From Loxodes magnus (lineage: Eukaryota; Ciliophora; Karyorelictea; Loxodida; Loxodidae), in assembly GCA_946699065.1 (NCBI GenBank), contig CAMPDV010001742.1, positions 48,064-112,063 of the forward strand: a stretch of DNA of 64,000 bases. The letters are read 5' to 3'. Under the pieces are notes generated by a model. That model did no database searches and had not been told where the DNA came from. It saw nothing but the letters and a program-made list of their open reading frames with translations. Position numbers and translations under genes: made by a program. Positions within the stretch are counted from its first letter, which is position 1; the number at the start of each line of letters is the position of its first letter. Positions 24,901 through 38,300 of the stretch are shown piece by piece.

Positions 24901-27240
24901 GGAGCCAAAAACAATGTCTCGGATTTTCTCATAAAAAAAACTCTTTTTATTTAAAAAAAAACTTAAACATCATAAAAATTTAAAATTTTATCTTTTTATT
25001 GTAACTTTAAATTATTTTAAAAATTAAATTTATTTATAATAAATATTTTAATATCATTTAAGATTCTTATTTACACTTTATTTAAATTTAAAATGAGAAA
25101 AAGCATTTTTATCTTTGATAGTAACAAAAATTCTAATAGGTAATTCTTAATCTCTTTTTCATCTTGAGAAATTAATAAATTTAGAAAAAAACTATTTTAA
25201 AAAATAAATGTTTCCTAATTTTTATTTGATATAAATGCAAAATTATTTTTATAAAATTTCTTGTATTTTGATAAATTATTTCTTCGAACTTTTAAATAAA
25301 AAATAAAGGAAATAAAATTAATGAATTACTTTTATTTAAATCCAATTAAAAGAGATTTTAAATAACTTAAATTAAAAGAATAAAAATTTTATTTTTTTAA
25401 ACAAATAAATACATTATTTTCACAATATTTTTATGTAATAAAAAACATATTAATATTTATAAATAATAAGAAAAGTATTTTTTAAACAAACAATTACAAA
25501 TGTTTAACAAAATCTTAAATATGGAATAACAAAAAAGTTTATCTTAGTTTAATTATTTATAAATCTTTTTCCAATTTTTATAAAATTTGAAAAACATATT
25601 TAAAATGAGAAATTTTTTAAATTTAAAGAAAAATAATCATCATTTTAATTTTTATTAAATTATTTTTAATGATTAAAGAAATCTTATTAAGCAATAATTA
25701 CATAAATTATAATTTATCACTAAGATAGAAAAATACTATTCAAAAAAGCATTTAAAAAAATTAAAAAAACATAAAAATTTATAGATAAAAATGTAAGAAA
25801 ATATTGAAGGATGAATATTTTAACCTGAATATTCTTTAGTTATTTTTATAAAATTTATAAGCAAAAGATATTTCATAAAATAATTATGAAGGTATGATAT
25901 TTGCCTGCTTAATTCCAGAAATTCTGCAATTATGTTTATTATTTAAAATATTTAATTTCTTATAGTTTATTTCTATGACTTATTATTTAAACTTTTAGAT
26001 AGTGAATAAGAATTTTAAATTATTAATTTTTTAAAATTAAAATAATTTTTTAGTAATTAATATTTAGTATTATTGTTTTTCATTTAAATAATGGAATTTT
26101 CTAATATATATGTTGATATATATATATATATAAATAATAAAAATGATAGAAAAATAAAATTTAATCTTTTAGAATTTATAATTTTAAAGGATAGTTTTAG
26201 TTAAAATATTTTAAAATGAAAGAAATAAAGTAATTTAATTATAGTTAAATATTTTATGTAAGTATGATTTTCTTATTATTAGCAATTTGATATAGCTTAT
26301 TTAAATTTTTTTACTGGCATTGATATAATAATTAATTTTACATAATTATAATTATAATAAGTTTAATTAAATTTTTATATATAATTTAATAATTTATTCT
26401 TAACTTTTAAATATAATACAAGTTAGTTAATTTTATTATTATAATTACTTATATTATTTAGAACTAAAACTTATATATTCATTAAATTTATAAATATTTA
26501 TAATTCTTTATTAATTTTATTTTATGCAGTTATCTCTAAAGATATGTTTTACTATATTTACTTTTTAATTCACTAAATTATTGTTTTAAATATTGTAGTC
26601 ATTAATTATCAAATGTGAACCTTTATATTTTTATAATCTAGTAATCAAATGCTTATTGTTAACCAATTATTAAAAATTCATATCAAAGATATGAAAACTT
26701 CCTTTTTATTAATTTTAAATTGATACAAAGATAGATATTTCTAGCTAAGCATATAATTATTATTTAATTTTAGATTTTTGATATAGTATTTTTAATATTA
26801 ATATCTTACTATTATAAAGTATTATTTTACTATATTTTGCTATCATTTAGAATTTTATATTATTAAAGTCATAAAGCTAATGTTTCGTTTAACTTTACTT
26901 AGAACTAAAATTCCTTTAAGGTATTTTTTCCTTTATATTCTTAATGTTTTATTAATTAAAGTTAAATAAATAGTTCTTTAAATAATTCGTTAGCAATTTA
27001 AATAGTTTTTAGAACTTAAATTTTATTATTTATTTATAAAAATAAATTGTATAAATTAAAGCTATTTAGTAATAATATTTCATTTTAATAAAAGAATTAT
27101 TGTAAGAAACTGTTTATTTAAATTTAAATTTTAAAATAAAAAAAATTTTAGACATCTATAACTGCAAGAATTGCTTCCTTCAATGAGACTCTAATAAATG
27201 TTTTTAATGTTTTTTAATAATAATCTTGATCTCCTAAACT
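21991..27240. other. AT-rich region, no gene seen
   Basis: More than 5 kb of almost pure A/T with short homopolymers and an (AT)n run near 26,115. I see no domain, conserved RNA or larger repeat on either strand. The 65-codon frame at 23,441-23,638 is low-complexity Ile/Phe/Tyr sequence expected by chance. Confidence 0.5.
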
Positions 27241-27249
27241 TTTAATTAT

Positions 27250-28270
27250 TCTCGTTTCAGTCTCTCTTTTATGTCTTCCTTTTTTACTTTTTCCATTTCA
27301 TATAAATCTAAACTTTTTGACAAGTGAAAACGATTTTTAAGGGTAAAAGGAGGTTTATAACTTTTTGTAGGAGTTGTATGTGGAATTTCTGATCGGAAAA
27401 GGCAGGAATGGGAGGAGTAGGCAATGACAAGAGAAAACAATTTTTAGTTTTAAAATATTTCATCAAAATTAAGGTTTATTTATTGAAGTTTGTTTCCTTT
27501 TTTCACACTTTTTAGATTTAGAATTTTAGAATTTTTTCAATTACATATTCAGATTTTTTTAATCTTTTTTTTAGTTATAATACTGTCTCATATCTCTTGC
27601 AGCTTACTTTCAGCATATTTTTTTAGCCCTTTATTTTTTTTATTGGCTTTGCTTTCTGATTAGTTTTTTCATAAATTTTTCCGATTTTAAAACTTTTAAG
27701 ACATATAGCTTTTTTTGATTTTAAATTTTTCTCTTTGTTTTTTTAAGCGCTAATGAGTAAGTACTTCTTTTCTTTAAAGTAATTAATCTATTCTTCTGAG
27801 TATTAGCTTTTTTTTTAATTTTAAATTCGATTTCCCTCTTCCTTCGTGACTACTGAAATAACTTTTATTTAAATACATTTTAGGGTTTTACTTCTATTTC
27901 TTCTTCGTTTTTTTTATCTTTCTCTGTTCATTTAAGTGTTTATCTTTTTTATTAAATCCTTTATCGAAGATACTTTTTCTCTTTATTTTCTCAATTGCCT
28001 TTTTTTCCTCCTTATTCTTATTCTTTTTTTTTCTTTTGTACTTATTTGATCATAGAATTTTTTGCAGCTTCTTCACTCAGATTTCTTTCGAATCGCGAAA
28101 GTATCATTTCTTCACTTTTTTTTGTTTTATCTTCTTTTTCTTTTACTTCTCTTTTTTTATAGAATGTTACTTTCTGCGCTTTTCTAGCTTCTTTTTAGTT
28201 TTTCCAGTCTATTTAATCAGCCACTCCAAGCTAGAATTTTTTATTTCGGACACACATATAACCGATAGAT
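27250..28270 (-). pseudogene. Lysine-rich charged coding remnant
   Basis: The - strand is extremely A-rich and, with the ciliate code, reads as a Lys/Glu/Gln-rich protein. One stretch near 28,180-28,020 contains RFERNLSEEAAKNSMIKQ; another from about 28,005 contains EEKKAIEKIKRKSIFDKGF and runs about 125 codons to a TGA. The two lie in different frames. It lies just downstream of the NACHT pseudogene on the same strand. Low-complexity basic proteins are frequent in ciliates, so no function follows. A short + strand frame at 28,036-28,287 is its shadow. It may be a broken gene or A-rich noncoding DNA that translates as Lys by composition alone. Confidence 0.35.
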
Positions 28271-28299
28271 TCAAAGACGTAAATTAGTAATCCATCCAA

Positions 28300-30828
28300 T
28301 TCAATATCGTTATACTATTAGTTGCCGCTATTTATAAAGAAACATTAGTACTGGACATTCTCACTATCTCCAATAGATTTTATTACACACTTGTATTATT
28401 ATTTGCAGAATTTGAATTATAAATTTCTCTCACAAACTTAGTATCTTTAGATTGTTCACTATCAAAAATTTATTTATATTGTGAACCTCTATTTCTTATG
28501 CCTTAGCGGATGAAACTAAATCTATAATATTCTTTGCCACATAATAATCTCTTATTGCCGCATGAATAAACTCAAATCTCTTTTTATTATTCTATTCCTT
28601 TATCTATATCAAACACCCTATATGGTTTTAGTCGTCCGTAAACTACTCTATCCACTTTTGATTCACTTTATCAAAGCTTGATATCTCCACCGATCCCTGT
28701 AACATCTCCCATGCCGCATTCACTTAGATACTTTCAAGCAACTTTATTTACTAGTTGAGCACCTTACTTTTTAAACCCTGATTTTACAATTTTTCTTAGG
28801 TTCTTTTGTTTCACTAAACTATGAAAATCTCATATATTCTAGACTTTTAAACTACTTAACCACTTTTTAAATAATCTAATATCTCTTCCTCACTCAAACA
28901 AATATATAGCAGAAAGGGATTACTGATAATTTCTTTCAGACCAGGTATTCTCTATATTAATGCCATCATCTCTTATATTTAAGATGCTTCCACTTGACTT
29001 TAAACTTGACTTGCACTTTATTATTACTGGTTCTTCTTAACTAGGACTTTTTCTATATATTTTTCTATCTAAACGATATCGAATGGCTTTATATACAGTT
29101 CCTATAACTCTTATAATTAGACTCTTTCGCTACTGTATGGTGAAAAATAATGTTGGTAATTTTTTCTTTTAATACATAATTTACTCTACATGTTATTATA
29201 TATTTTGCCTGAGGATACTTTTGCTTTAATTTATTACTACTGATAATAGCCTTGCATTCTCCCAACTCATCATACGCGTCAAATAAGAACAGAATCTTTC
29301 TAAATTTAAATGTCTCATTTCTTTCTATTTAATAATTATCTAAAGCAGATTCTATTAATTTGTCTTCGAATGCTTTTATAGTTGGGAGATACACATATAT
29401 GGATAAGTATTCATGTTTCTAGTCTAGATATTTTAAGGCTAAAATCTTCAGGAACAAGGACTTTCCAGAACCGGAATCTCCCAGAAGTAATAATCCTGTC
29501 TTAGTATCGTTTTCTAAAAATTTCAAAATTTCAAGGTCAAGATCATCCTCAGCTTATGAATTAGGATTAGGAGCGCAAAGTAAGCTTACGTAATATTCTT
29601 GCTTCTCCGAAACCTCTTCTTTTAAAGTCCTTATCATATTTTAATATATACTACTGCTAATGCCCTTAAGTGCCAACCAATTCTCTTCTATTGTTTAGTA
29701 AATAAAACAAAATGCTCTGGATCCATTAATAATTCTAGAATTATCTAACGCTCTTTTACATTCTTCTTAAGTTCTCTTTTTTAACTTAAATATTCTTTCC
29801 TTATAAGTGCAAGCTATTTGGTTCTTTTCTAAAGTCAATTCCAAAAATGTCTTCATTGCATAGTACCTTATCTACCAATCCTTGTCGTCACATAGTTTTT
29901 CTAAAAGTTTACATGAGTCTTCTACCAATTCTGCACTAGCTTACGGGTTTTTTATCATGTGTTTTAGAAGATAGCATGCTCTAAATCTTAAGTCTATTTT
30001 TTCTTTCAAAACAATATCTCAAAATTGATAAAATTTTTATTTTGAGTATTGTCTCACTAAATCACATGCAAGAGCATCTAAGACTCGTAATCTAATAATC
30101 TTTTTATAGTTGAGCTTCTAATTTACCCAACCTTTTCCTCATAAGAAAAACTCCTTTATAATAGAGATCGCTTCTAACCCTATAACTCCAACTCCAAACG
30201 TCAAGACAATTATTCATTAAGCAACTTTTAAAATCTTACATAGAATTCCAAAATATTCGGTTTCTTTGCTATCTGGAATATTCTCCAGAATCATCAAACT
30301 AAATCTTAAGTAAAAATCTAGTTCTGGACATCCAATCCTATTTTTATTTTTATTTACTAACTTTAAGCTATCATTTATTTTTAAAATGAGCTCTTCTTTT
30401 GTTTTTTTATTTATAAAGGAGTTTTACTCGTTCTTCTAAAGCAACATAGCCAATAACTCAGGAAGATTTCGTACAAGCTACTCTTTCAAAAGCAAAGACC
30501 ATTCTTCAGCATACTTATGGGAAATAATTTCAATGAATTGATTTATAAGAACTAATGGATCATTGATATTGGCAAACTTATTCTTTTGAATTGTTTGAAT
30601 TCCTTGTAGAACTTTATCCATCTTTTATTCATTCAAACCTTCTTTTAAGAGCTACAATCCTTCTTGATAAATCTTTTGTTCCTTATTACCAAAAACTTGT
30701 TCATCTTATGAATCTAGGAAAGTTTAACTCTCTTTATGATTCTTGTATTCATATTCATTCATTTAATTATTTGTAGTTTAGCGTTCATCCCTTTCTAGTG
30801 TCTTTTGATTGTTATTAATAGTTTTCAT
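28300..30828 (-). pseudogene. HEAT-repeat / NACHT NTPase pseudogene
   Basis: A STAND-type NTPase relic, likely a sensor or scaffold when intact. A likely start is MKTINNNQKTLERDER at 30,828; ATG 30,969 is also in frame. Helical repeats follow (FGILCKILKVA; DKDWQIRYYAMKTFLELTL), then Walker A LLLLGDSGSGKSLFLKIL at about 29,490, and Walker B KILFLFDAYDELGE at about 29,290-29,245, followed by KYIITCRVNYVL. Later segments match the NACHT C-terminal part: NPFLLYICLSEEE, then RFEFIHAAIRDYYVAKNI at about 28,570. In-frame TGAs lie at 30,214-30,216, 30,139-30,141 and 30,019-30,021 within otherwise collinear repeats. The frame shifts near 29,080 and again between 28,830 and 28,600. The domain calls are firm; the gene is broken. 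The + strand frame at 30,591-30,776 is a shadow. Confidence 0.8.
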
Positions 30829-31272
30829 AAAGAAAGGAGAACCAAATCGGATTAAAAGAACATGTAACTTTAAGAATTCATTTGTCTAGTTTTATTACTG
30901 AAAGCCTTGATAGTTTCTCAGAACTTAACTGAAAAGATAGCAATTCGAATTGCAAATTCCAGTAAACATTTTATTATCTTAAAGACTAAATTCTCTTAAA
31001 TACCTTAAATTATATAAAACATTAAATAAAATCAATTAATATTAGCTTTATCTTCTATAATTGTAAAAGCTAATTGTCTAAATAAGAAACAATTAAATCA
31101 TTTTATACTCTAACTCTATAAACCTAAAACTAATTAAAGTCAGCTAGCTTTAAATTAAGTCTATTAAATAGATTTAATTCTTAAATATAGAAAAAAGAAA
31201 AAGAATCTAATGAATCACAATTAAAAAGCTAATAAGTAGATAAGTAGCAAAGTATCAAATTGAAAAATAGCT

Positions 31273-31288
31273 AATTTATACATGTTAA
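31273..31288. repeat. Target-site duplication, left copy
   Basis: AATTTATACATGTTAA, 16 bp, identical to 32,134-32,149. The two copies flank the retroelement insertion exactly. Confidence 0.9.
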
Positions 31289-32133
31289 TAATAATAATAA
31301 TAATAATAATATACTTAAAGTTATTAGAGTTTTGCATTCTCTGGAATTGCAACCAGTTCCTGCGGACAGTTTTTTTAACGTGGGTGTGATCCACGACCTT
31401 TTTATTAAGTGGAAGGTTACCACTGTAACCGTTCAAGTGGTCTTGCAAAAAGCTTTTATTTGTAGATCCCTGTTGGAGTTATTCATAGTTTATTGAGTTG
31501 TCTCCATGTTCTTTTCTGCTCTTATTTGTTTATTTTCTTTCATTATCAACAGTTTTTTAAAATATGTTGATTTGATTTGCAACATCAACAAAGTTTGTAT
31601 TATTGTCTTTATTTCGTTCTTTTTTATGATAATTTATTTTCTATATTTTCTAATCTTTTAATGAAACTTGTAGTAATCATTTCTTTTTCTGGATTCAATT
31701 CTGTTTTTAATTATATTGGTATTTTTTCTATTTCCATTTTTGTGTCATATTTAAAATTTTATTATGATTAAGTTCAGAGTTATTCTTCCGTTATTAATTT
31801 GCTACAAATAAGTTATCTTCTAAGTATTAGTAATTCGTTGTTCTAATCTTCTATGTTACTCATTAGTTCCCGTATTTTTTCGCCTAAGTTGTAAGTTGTT
31901 TCTTCATAATTTGAGATTACCTTTTACATTTGATCTAATTAAATTTAAAGTTTTTGATTAGTTTCGTTTTTAGGTTAACTTATCTCTATTTATCCTACCA
32001 TAACTTTACCTTCTGAAGAAGAGCTTGACTCCTCCTATTGTTATTATTTTTTCTAAATTTCTTTTGCCGCTTTTCTCTTTAGGTTTCTAAGTTAATTTTT
32101 TGAGAGTCTAAGAGATTAATCCATTTTTTTTTT
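31289..32133 (-). mobile_element. ORF1-only retroelement insertion with 16-bp target-site duplication
   Basis: An 845-bp insertion read from the - strand. Its 5' end is a run of A leading into ATG at 32,124. Its 3' end is a (TAA)n run seen on the + strand at about 31,287-31,311. A perfect 16-bp direct repeat flanks it. This is the signature of target-primed reverse transcription by a non-LTR element. The insertion holds one ORF with a zinc knuckle and no reverse transcriptase, so it must have been moved in trans, like a half-LINE. Near the 3' end are G/C-richer hairpins, for example GGTTAC-AGT-GGTAACC, GTGG-ATCACA-CCAC and CTGG-TTGCAATT-CCAG. The tail may be what the partner reverse transcriptase recognised. 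That last point is inference. Confidence 0.85.
31300..32124 (-). pseudogene. Zinc-knuckle (Gag/ORF1-like) protein of the retroelement
   Basis: Starts MDQSLRLSKNQLRNLKRK; a Ser-rich stretch follows, then a coiled coil to about residue 110 (GEKIRELMSNIEDQNNELLI). The same frame continues past a TGA at codon 117 to a second charged region and the sequence C-TGA-CCKSNQHILKNC. This fits a CX2CX4HX4C zinc knuckle if the TGA at codon 180 stands for one residue; the related copy at 53.9 kb has Phe there. A third TGA follows at codon 193, and a shifted frame stays open to the tail. Zinc knuckles in ORF1/Gag proteins bind the element RNA. The copy is no longer intact under the standard ciliate code. 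The + strand frame at 31,577-31,771 is a shadow. Confidence 0.7.
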
Positions 32134-32149
32134 AATTTATACATGTTAA
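32134..32149. repeat. Target-site duplication, right copy
   Basis: AATTTATACATGTTAA, the second copy of the 16-bp duplication at 31,273-31,288. Confidence 0.9.
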
Positions 32150-35100
32150 GCATTAAATTTATTAATTTAATAGGCTTTGCTGATAGCATCTTATTTGATA
32201 TCCAAGTAACTTATAAAATAGCCAGAAATTTGCTTATTTTTGACGTAGCTTAAAATAAATCTAATAATTAAGTCTAAAATCTTTTATTTTCTATTTAACT
32301 GAGAGTATTTTAAGTTCCTAACTGAAAAATATAATTAAGATACATAATTAAAAATAAATTATCAGTTTTATATCAAATTCTTCCCTAAAAAAGAAAATCT
32401 AAAGAAGACAGTCTTTTATTAAGCTCAAAAAATAGATTTAAACTAAAAAAGCTTTTTATTAGTTAAATAAGGAAAATAATTACTATTTAATATATTATTT
32501 TCACTAAAATATCTTAATAATAAAAATAAAATAAATAAGGAAAAGAAGGTTATTATTGTAATAAAATAAGGTTTAAAGGTTTTAATAATAGTAGAATCAT
32601 ATATCTAATATAATAAAATATAATAATTTCTATAATTAAGGTAATAATAATTAAGATTATATATATTATATTTAATAAAAAGTAAAGCATAAGATAAAAG
32701 AAAAACTTATTTTAACTAGTTAACTTTATTTAAATTATATTAGATGTATTATCTAATTTCTACTATTCAGATACTAACTAAATTTAGCAATTATAATAAA
32801 ATGTCTTAATGAACTAAAGAAAAATTAAGTTTCTAATTATTTTAATAAATCTATTTGAAACTAAAATTAAGACAAGCTCTAATAACTATAAAGAAGCTAG
32901 CTTATATAATAAGAATAAAATAAAGCTAAACATTTATTAATCAAAAATGTTATAATTTATCTGAATTAATTATAAGCCTTTAGCTTTACTTAGTTACATG
33001 TCTTTAGGATTTTAAGACTAAGAATTATCTTTATTTATAAGGTATTTTAGTAGATAAAATTAAGGCTAATTTTTAATAATGCTAGATGTTGCTGTTAGAA
33101 AATAAAATTGAAGCTAGTTAAAATTATTAAAGATAAGCTAGCATGACTAATATGATTAAAACTAGATGATAATCTTAAATCATAAAATCTAATAAAATGA
33201 GGAATTCATTAAATAGAACAAAATAAATTATACCTAGAAAATTCAAGCAAAGTTATAAATATTTAAGTTAAAGCTGAAATTCCAGAATGCAATTCTGAAG
33301 AAGATTCCTTCAAGGGCTGAGAAGTTATATGAAGAAACTAATTAATAATTAAATTTTAGGAAAGATAAATAGCATAGAATTAAAAGATTACATGAGAGGG
33401 ACAACAATAACGAAAATAATAATTTAGAGATATTAAGTTGCTACAAAATTAAAAGAATGCATAAATCTATTTAAAAAGTTATTCTGTGTAATTTTTCTGC
33501 TAGATATCGGTGCTAAAAGAAGAAAGAAATTTAAAACATGCTTAATATTAAGCATGACTATGATCAGAAAACTAGATAAAAAGGCTGAAAAATCTCAAAA
33601 TCAAATGATACAAGTTTAAAATGAGTAGAATTAGCATTCATTATATTGCTGTAGAAATTCGCAGGAAATATATTAGCGCAGGAATTAGCTCTATTTGCGT
33701 CTCCAAAGAAGTTATGATAATTTCGGATGCGGTTCTTTGGTTTATTTAAGCTTTTAACGTTTTTTCAAACCTAAATTTTAATTTTATTTTTGCCTTTATT
33801 TATTCAAAAAAGCTGATTACGCATTTCTTTATTTCTTAGTGTTTCCCATTCTAATTTGTGCATTTTCATAGCTCTTCTATTTCTTAAAATTATAAGTTTG
33901 TTTAAAAAACTCCAACAGCTGAGAAATATAATATCTTAGAATAGCTCTTAAGATATTAATAGTTGTAGGTCAATGAAGACTAACTTATATAAATAGGTTA
34001 TTATCTTCTATTATCTTCCAGTACCTATAGGTATTTATTTACTTACTTAAAATTTTGAAAATTCAGTTTTCTCTGATTTATTATAAACTTTAATCTCTTT
34101 ATTAAAACTTTCCTAAATTGATGGATTCTTAAATCTTACTACCTTAGTAATTAAGATTCTTATAGGTTTATGCTTCTAATTTTTCTAAATTTATAAATAC
34201 TTACTCTTTTATTTGAAGAATCGTGCTATATAGATTGTCTTTTGTCTTGCTTACACTTTTTATATTGTTCCATCTTTCATGAATTTGATTCTTCATTTTA
34301 GCTCTAATAGGATATTTCTATAGGAATGTTTAGTTTTATATGTAAATATTCAGGCTACATTTTTTTGGAAAATAAAGTGTTAAAATATCTATTTTCTGCT
34401 TACTTGAAAAGCTTAAACCACCCCATTAAATTTGTAATAAATGAAGATTTCACTGTAATAAAGGTTACTTATGAACTGTTTTCCTAAGCTCTATTTTAAT
34501 AAATAGACACTTACATTTGTTTAATTTTTAAATTAAATTAATTAAAAAAGGAAAAGCTGAACATTAACTTATTAAAGCAAATAATTATCTTCTTAATAAA
34601 ACTTACTAAACAATTGCATAGTTGTAGAGATTAAATCTTATTATAGGAGAGCTATAGAATCAGTTAAGTCTTCTATTTTTTTGATACTATATTCACAAGT
34701 TGTGACAGTTAGTATATAAGATTGAAAAAAGAGATTTAATTCTTAATAGAATAATATAAACATTAAAAGTAACAAGTCAAGATTAAGATAACAACACTTT
34801 AATATCCTTAATATATACATTTATAAACTAATTCAAATGCAACTTAAAGGTGTGATATTCAAGCTCCACTTAAAATTTTATATACTATCTGCTGAGACAT
34901 CGACCCTTAAAAAATGTTCTGGACTTAATTTAAAGAAATAATTTTTAAACAGCAATGAAGATTCCAGAAAAGATGCTTAAAAATATCGAAGTTAAATGAA
35001 GAGATAATCTGAAAGTTTTAAATTAAATTCAAGGATTTTCTAGAAGTGAAACCTCAATAAGGCGGAACATCAAGAACTCAAAAATTAAAAATAACTAAGA

Positions 35101-35320
35101 GGCAGTAGAGGTGGAAAAAGGAATAGATTAAGATCATAATATAGATAGGAATAATATCTTAAGCTTACAAGTTAAATTTGATTTATCTAATAATTTTTAA
35201 CTTATTGAATTATTTAGAATAAGATCATTAGCTTGCTTGATTATCTTTCAAACATTATTTAAATTTTAATCTTCTAGTTATAAGCATTAAACCAAAATAA
35301 TAGAATCATATTATATAAAT
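32150..35320. other. AT-rich region with scattered coding-like pieces
   Basis: Mostly AT-rich. At about 33,260-33,740 the + strand is less AT-rich and gives short charged peptides (IPECNSEEDSFKG; ISVLKEERNLKHA) in changing frames, cut by TGA. At about 34,880-35,130 there is a second charged, helical-looking stretch. I recognise neither. Both may be decayed gene or transposon fragments. Confidence 0.3.
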
Positions 35321-35324
35321 AAGA

Positions 35325-38300
35325 GGGTTATTAAAATAATAATAATGAGACTAAAGTTTAGATAAAGAGAGTTAGTACTATTTAAAGAATAAGGAAAATA
35401 ATAATTAGTAGATTATTAAACTAAAAGTATTTCTATTAATTAATATATTAATATATCTTTAATATACATCTTAATTAAATTAAACAAAACTTACTTCTTC
35501 ACTTTAATTCAACAATAGAACATTTAACTGGGACCAATCAAACTTCCAATGCCTTAGAAATTTTAATTCAAACTTTATCTGCGTCTAAACTAACTGAGAA
35601 ACTATTCCAAAATTAGAATTGGACACTTAGCTTATTAAATAAGAATGATTATGATAATTTACAAATAAGAAAGTTTAAGTCATAATATAAAAGAAATTAA
35701 CAGATATTACTAAATTAAAATCTTAAGATTTTAAGGATTTACTGAAGCTATTAGAAACTATTTTTATTTGAAAGAGAAAAACATTTAATTGGGCAGAATA
35801 AGTATAAAGCACTTTAAAATATTCGCTGAAAGTAAAATCAAGAAATATAAAATAAAAAAGAAGAAAGAAGAAAGTATTATAATCAGATTAAATTTAATTT
35901 AGGGACTCAGAAAAATATTCAAAAAAAGAAAGGAATGCCTCATTAAATAATAAAATTGACTAAAAATAGATATAGAAAAATAATTTAAGACCATAAAAAT
36001 TAGCTACAGCTTTCAATTCTATAAATGGAAAGAGGAAAATGGAATTTAAAGAAAGATATTTAATGTAATAAAAAATAGGAAATAAGACATAGATAAAGAT
36101 AACTAAAATGAAATCAATCTAGAAAGCCAATTTTAATTTTCTCTAGTCAAATTTTGTTAGCATGAACTGATAGAAAGTGATGAGGGATTTTTAGCAACTA
36201 TTTCACAAAATTATTTAAGATATCTTAAGTTTAAATTAGGATTATAAAACTTACCTTTGAATATTTGCAAAAAGCTTAAGAAATGTAAAAAAGATTAAAG
36301 CTAGAATATAAATATTTAACTAACTATATTTAAGTTATTGTTCTTTACAATCTTTAAAATATAAACTTTATAAATAATAGATAAAAGAAGCACTAACTAA
36401 TCTATAACTACTAAATACATTTAATAATTGGAAATGTCTCTAGCTAAAATAATAAAGTATTATAATTAAATAAAGGAAATTAATAATAAAATGAAAGTTA
36501 AAAATAATAGCATTAGTAAGCTTATATATGTAAATTAACTAAGGCTAAATAACTAATACTAAGAAGCTTAGTATTTAAAAGTAACTAATAAATTAAACAT
36601 TCCTTTCTTAAGTTATCCTTAATCAATAAATATCTTATATTACTATTATTACTATTTATTTTATTACCATATTATTTATTTTTACTTATTAAACCACATT
36701 TCCATTAAAATAATTGAATGAACTACATTAGCTGATAACTGTCTTAAGATATTAGAAAAATACTAAAGATTTTAAAATAAAATATATGAAATACTGTGCT
36801 TGATACACAGTTAGAATAATTAAATAAAATTAATGATAGATATAATCACTAATATAACTAACTATTATAAATTTATTACCTATAGTATTTAAATAGTGTC
36901 TTAAATTTGGTTGTAAGATTGATTAATAGATATACAAGTTAAGCCTTAATTATTTATGTGGTTGGGTCTTAAGAAAGAATTTAAATAAAAATAAGAAATA
37001 CTTATAAATTTAGAATAACAAACACAAAGATAAAACTTAGAATATTAAAACTAGAATGGTAATTATTATTTCTATAGAGCTAAGATCTTCCTTTAATTTT
37101 AAGATTCTTTTTTATTTAAATATATTGATATATTTAAATAACTTTAATTATCTCTTAACTTTAATTCTACTCTAAAAATTTGCTTTAGATGTAATCTAGC
37201 TTAATAACTTTTTTAATTCTAGTTAATTTTAAAATTTGAAATAAAATAAAATGGATAATATTCAAATTACAACATAGAAACACTAATCTATATAAAAAAA
37301 TAAAGATTAGCAACCAATTAGAAAATAAAGAAGAGATGAAAGATTGATCTTTCTATTTAAAATAACTAAATTGATAGAAGATTCTTATTCTATAGCCTAT
37401 CTGATACTTTTACACTGAAAAAATACTAGGAAAGTTTAATCTAAGTTAAAGAGCAAAAGCTAAAATAGAATTAGGAAATCTAGAGACTTCTTCAGTGTAT
37501 TTTTTTCTAATTGATCAAAGATTAAGTTAGCTTTGATCTCCAAGAAAAAAAGGCATCTCCTTAAAAGTATATTATTTATAGTATTAAAGATTAGGAAAGC
37601 AAATAGATTGGAACTATCTTTCGATCAAAAAATACTTAAAGGCAAAAGGTGATAAGGCCTGAAAATTTTAATAGGAGTAGAATTAAGTTAAGGACTTTAA
37701 GGTGAGTTAATTTTAGCAAATATTGAAAGAGTCAAAGGTTTTATCAAACTTTGAGACATTTTAGAAGAGTCTGGATTTTCCATTGCAATTAAAATTCTGA
37801 AAACCACTAAAACTTCCTGTTGATACTAAATTAAACTGAATCTCATTAAGTTCATAAAAAGTAGAGTTTATGCATATCTTATAGCAAATAAAGAATACTG
37901 TAAGTATTATTTATTTAGATGCTTCTTGAACTTGCCAAGCTTTTTGATCTTAAAAGTTAAAGAGGCTTAGTTTTATAAAAGCTGAAAAAATAGCAGTTAT
38001 AAAATCTAAAAAGCAATTAAGAGCTGAAAACGGATTCTAAGAGATAATTTATAGCTTAGAAGCAAAATTTAAATAAATTTAAATAAATTTAAAGAGAGAT
38101 TAGAAAAGCAATTTTTTTTTAAACAAGCTAGACTTCAAGTGTTCTTAATTCCTCACAAGTAGTTTTGGAATTTTTAAGATAATTTATAAAGTACAGATCT
38201 AATTAATAAAGTAGAGAAAGCCTAGTAAAGATAGAGATATTAAAGCTTGACAGGAAAAATTGTAAGCACAAGTGAAACTTGTAAGTTTCTTTGTAAATTC

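Noticed and set aside
28036-28287. Standard-code frame of 83 codons, Phe-rich
   Set aside because: It is the antisense shadow of a lysine-rich - strand sequence.
30591-30776. Standard-code frame of 61 codons on the + strand
   Set aside because: It is antisense to the N-terminal part of the NACHT pseudogene.
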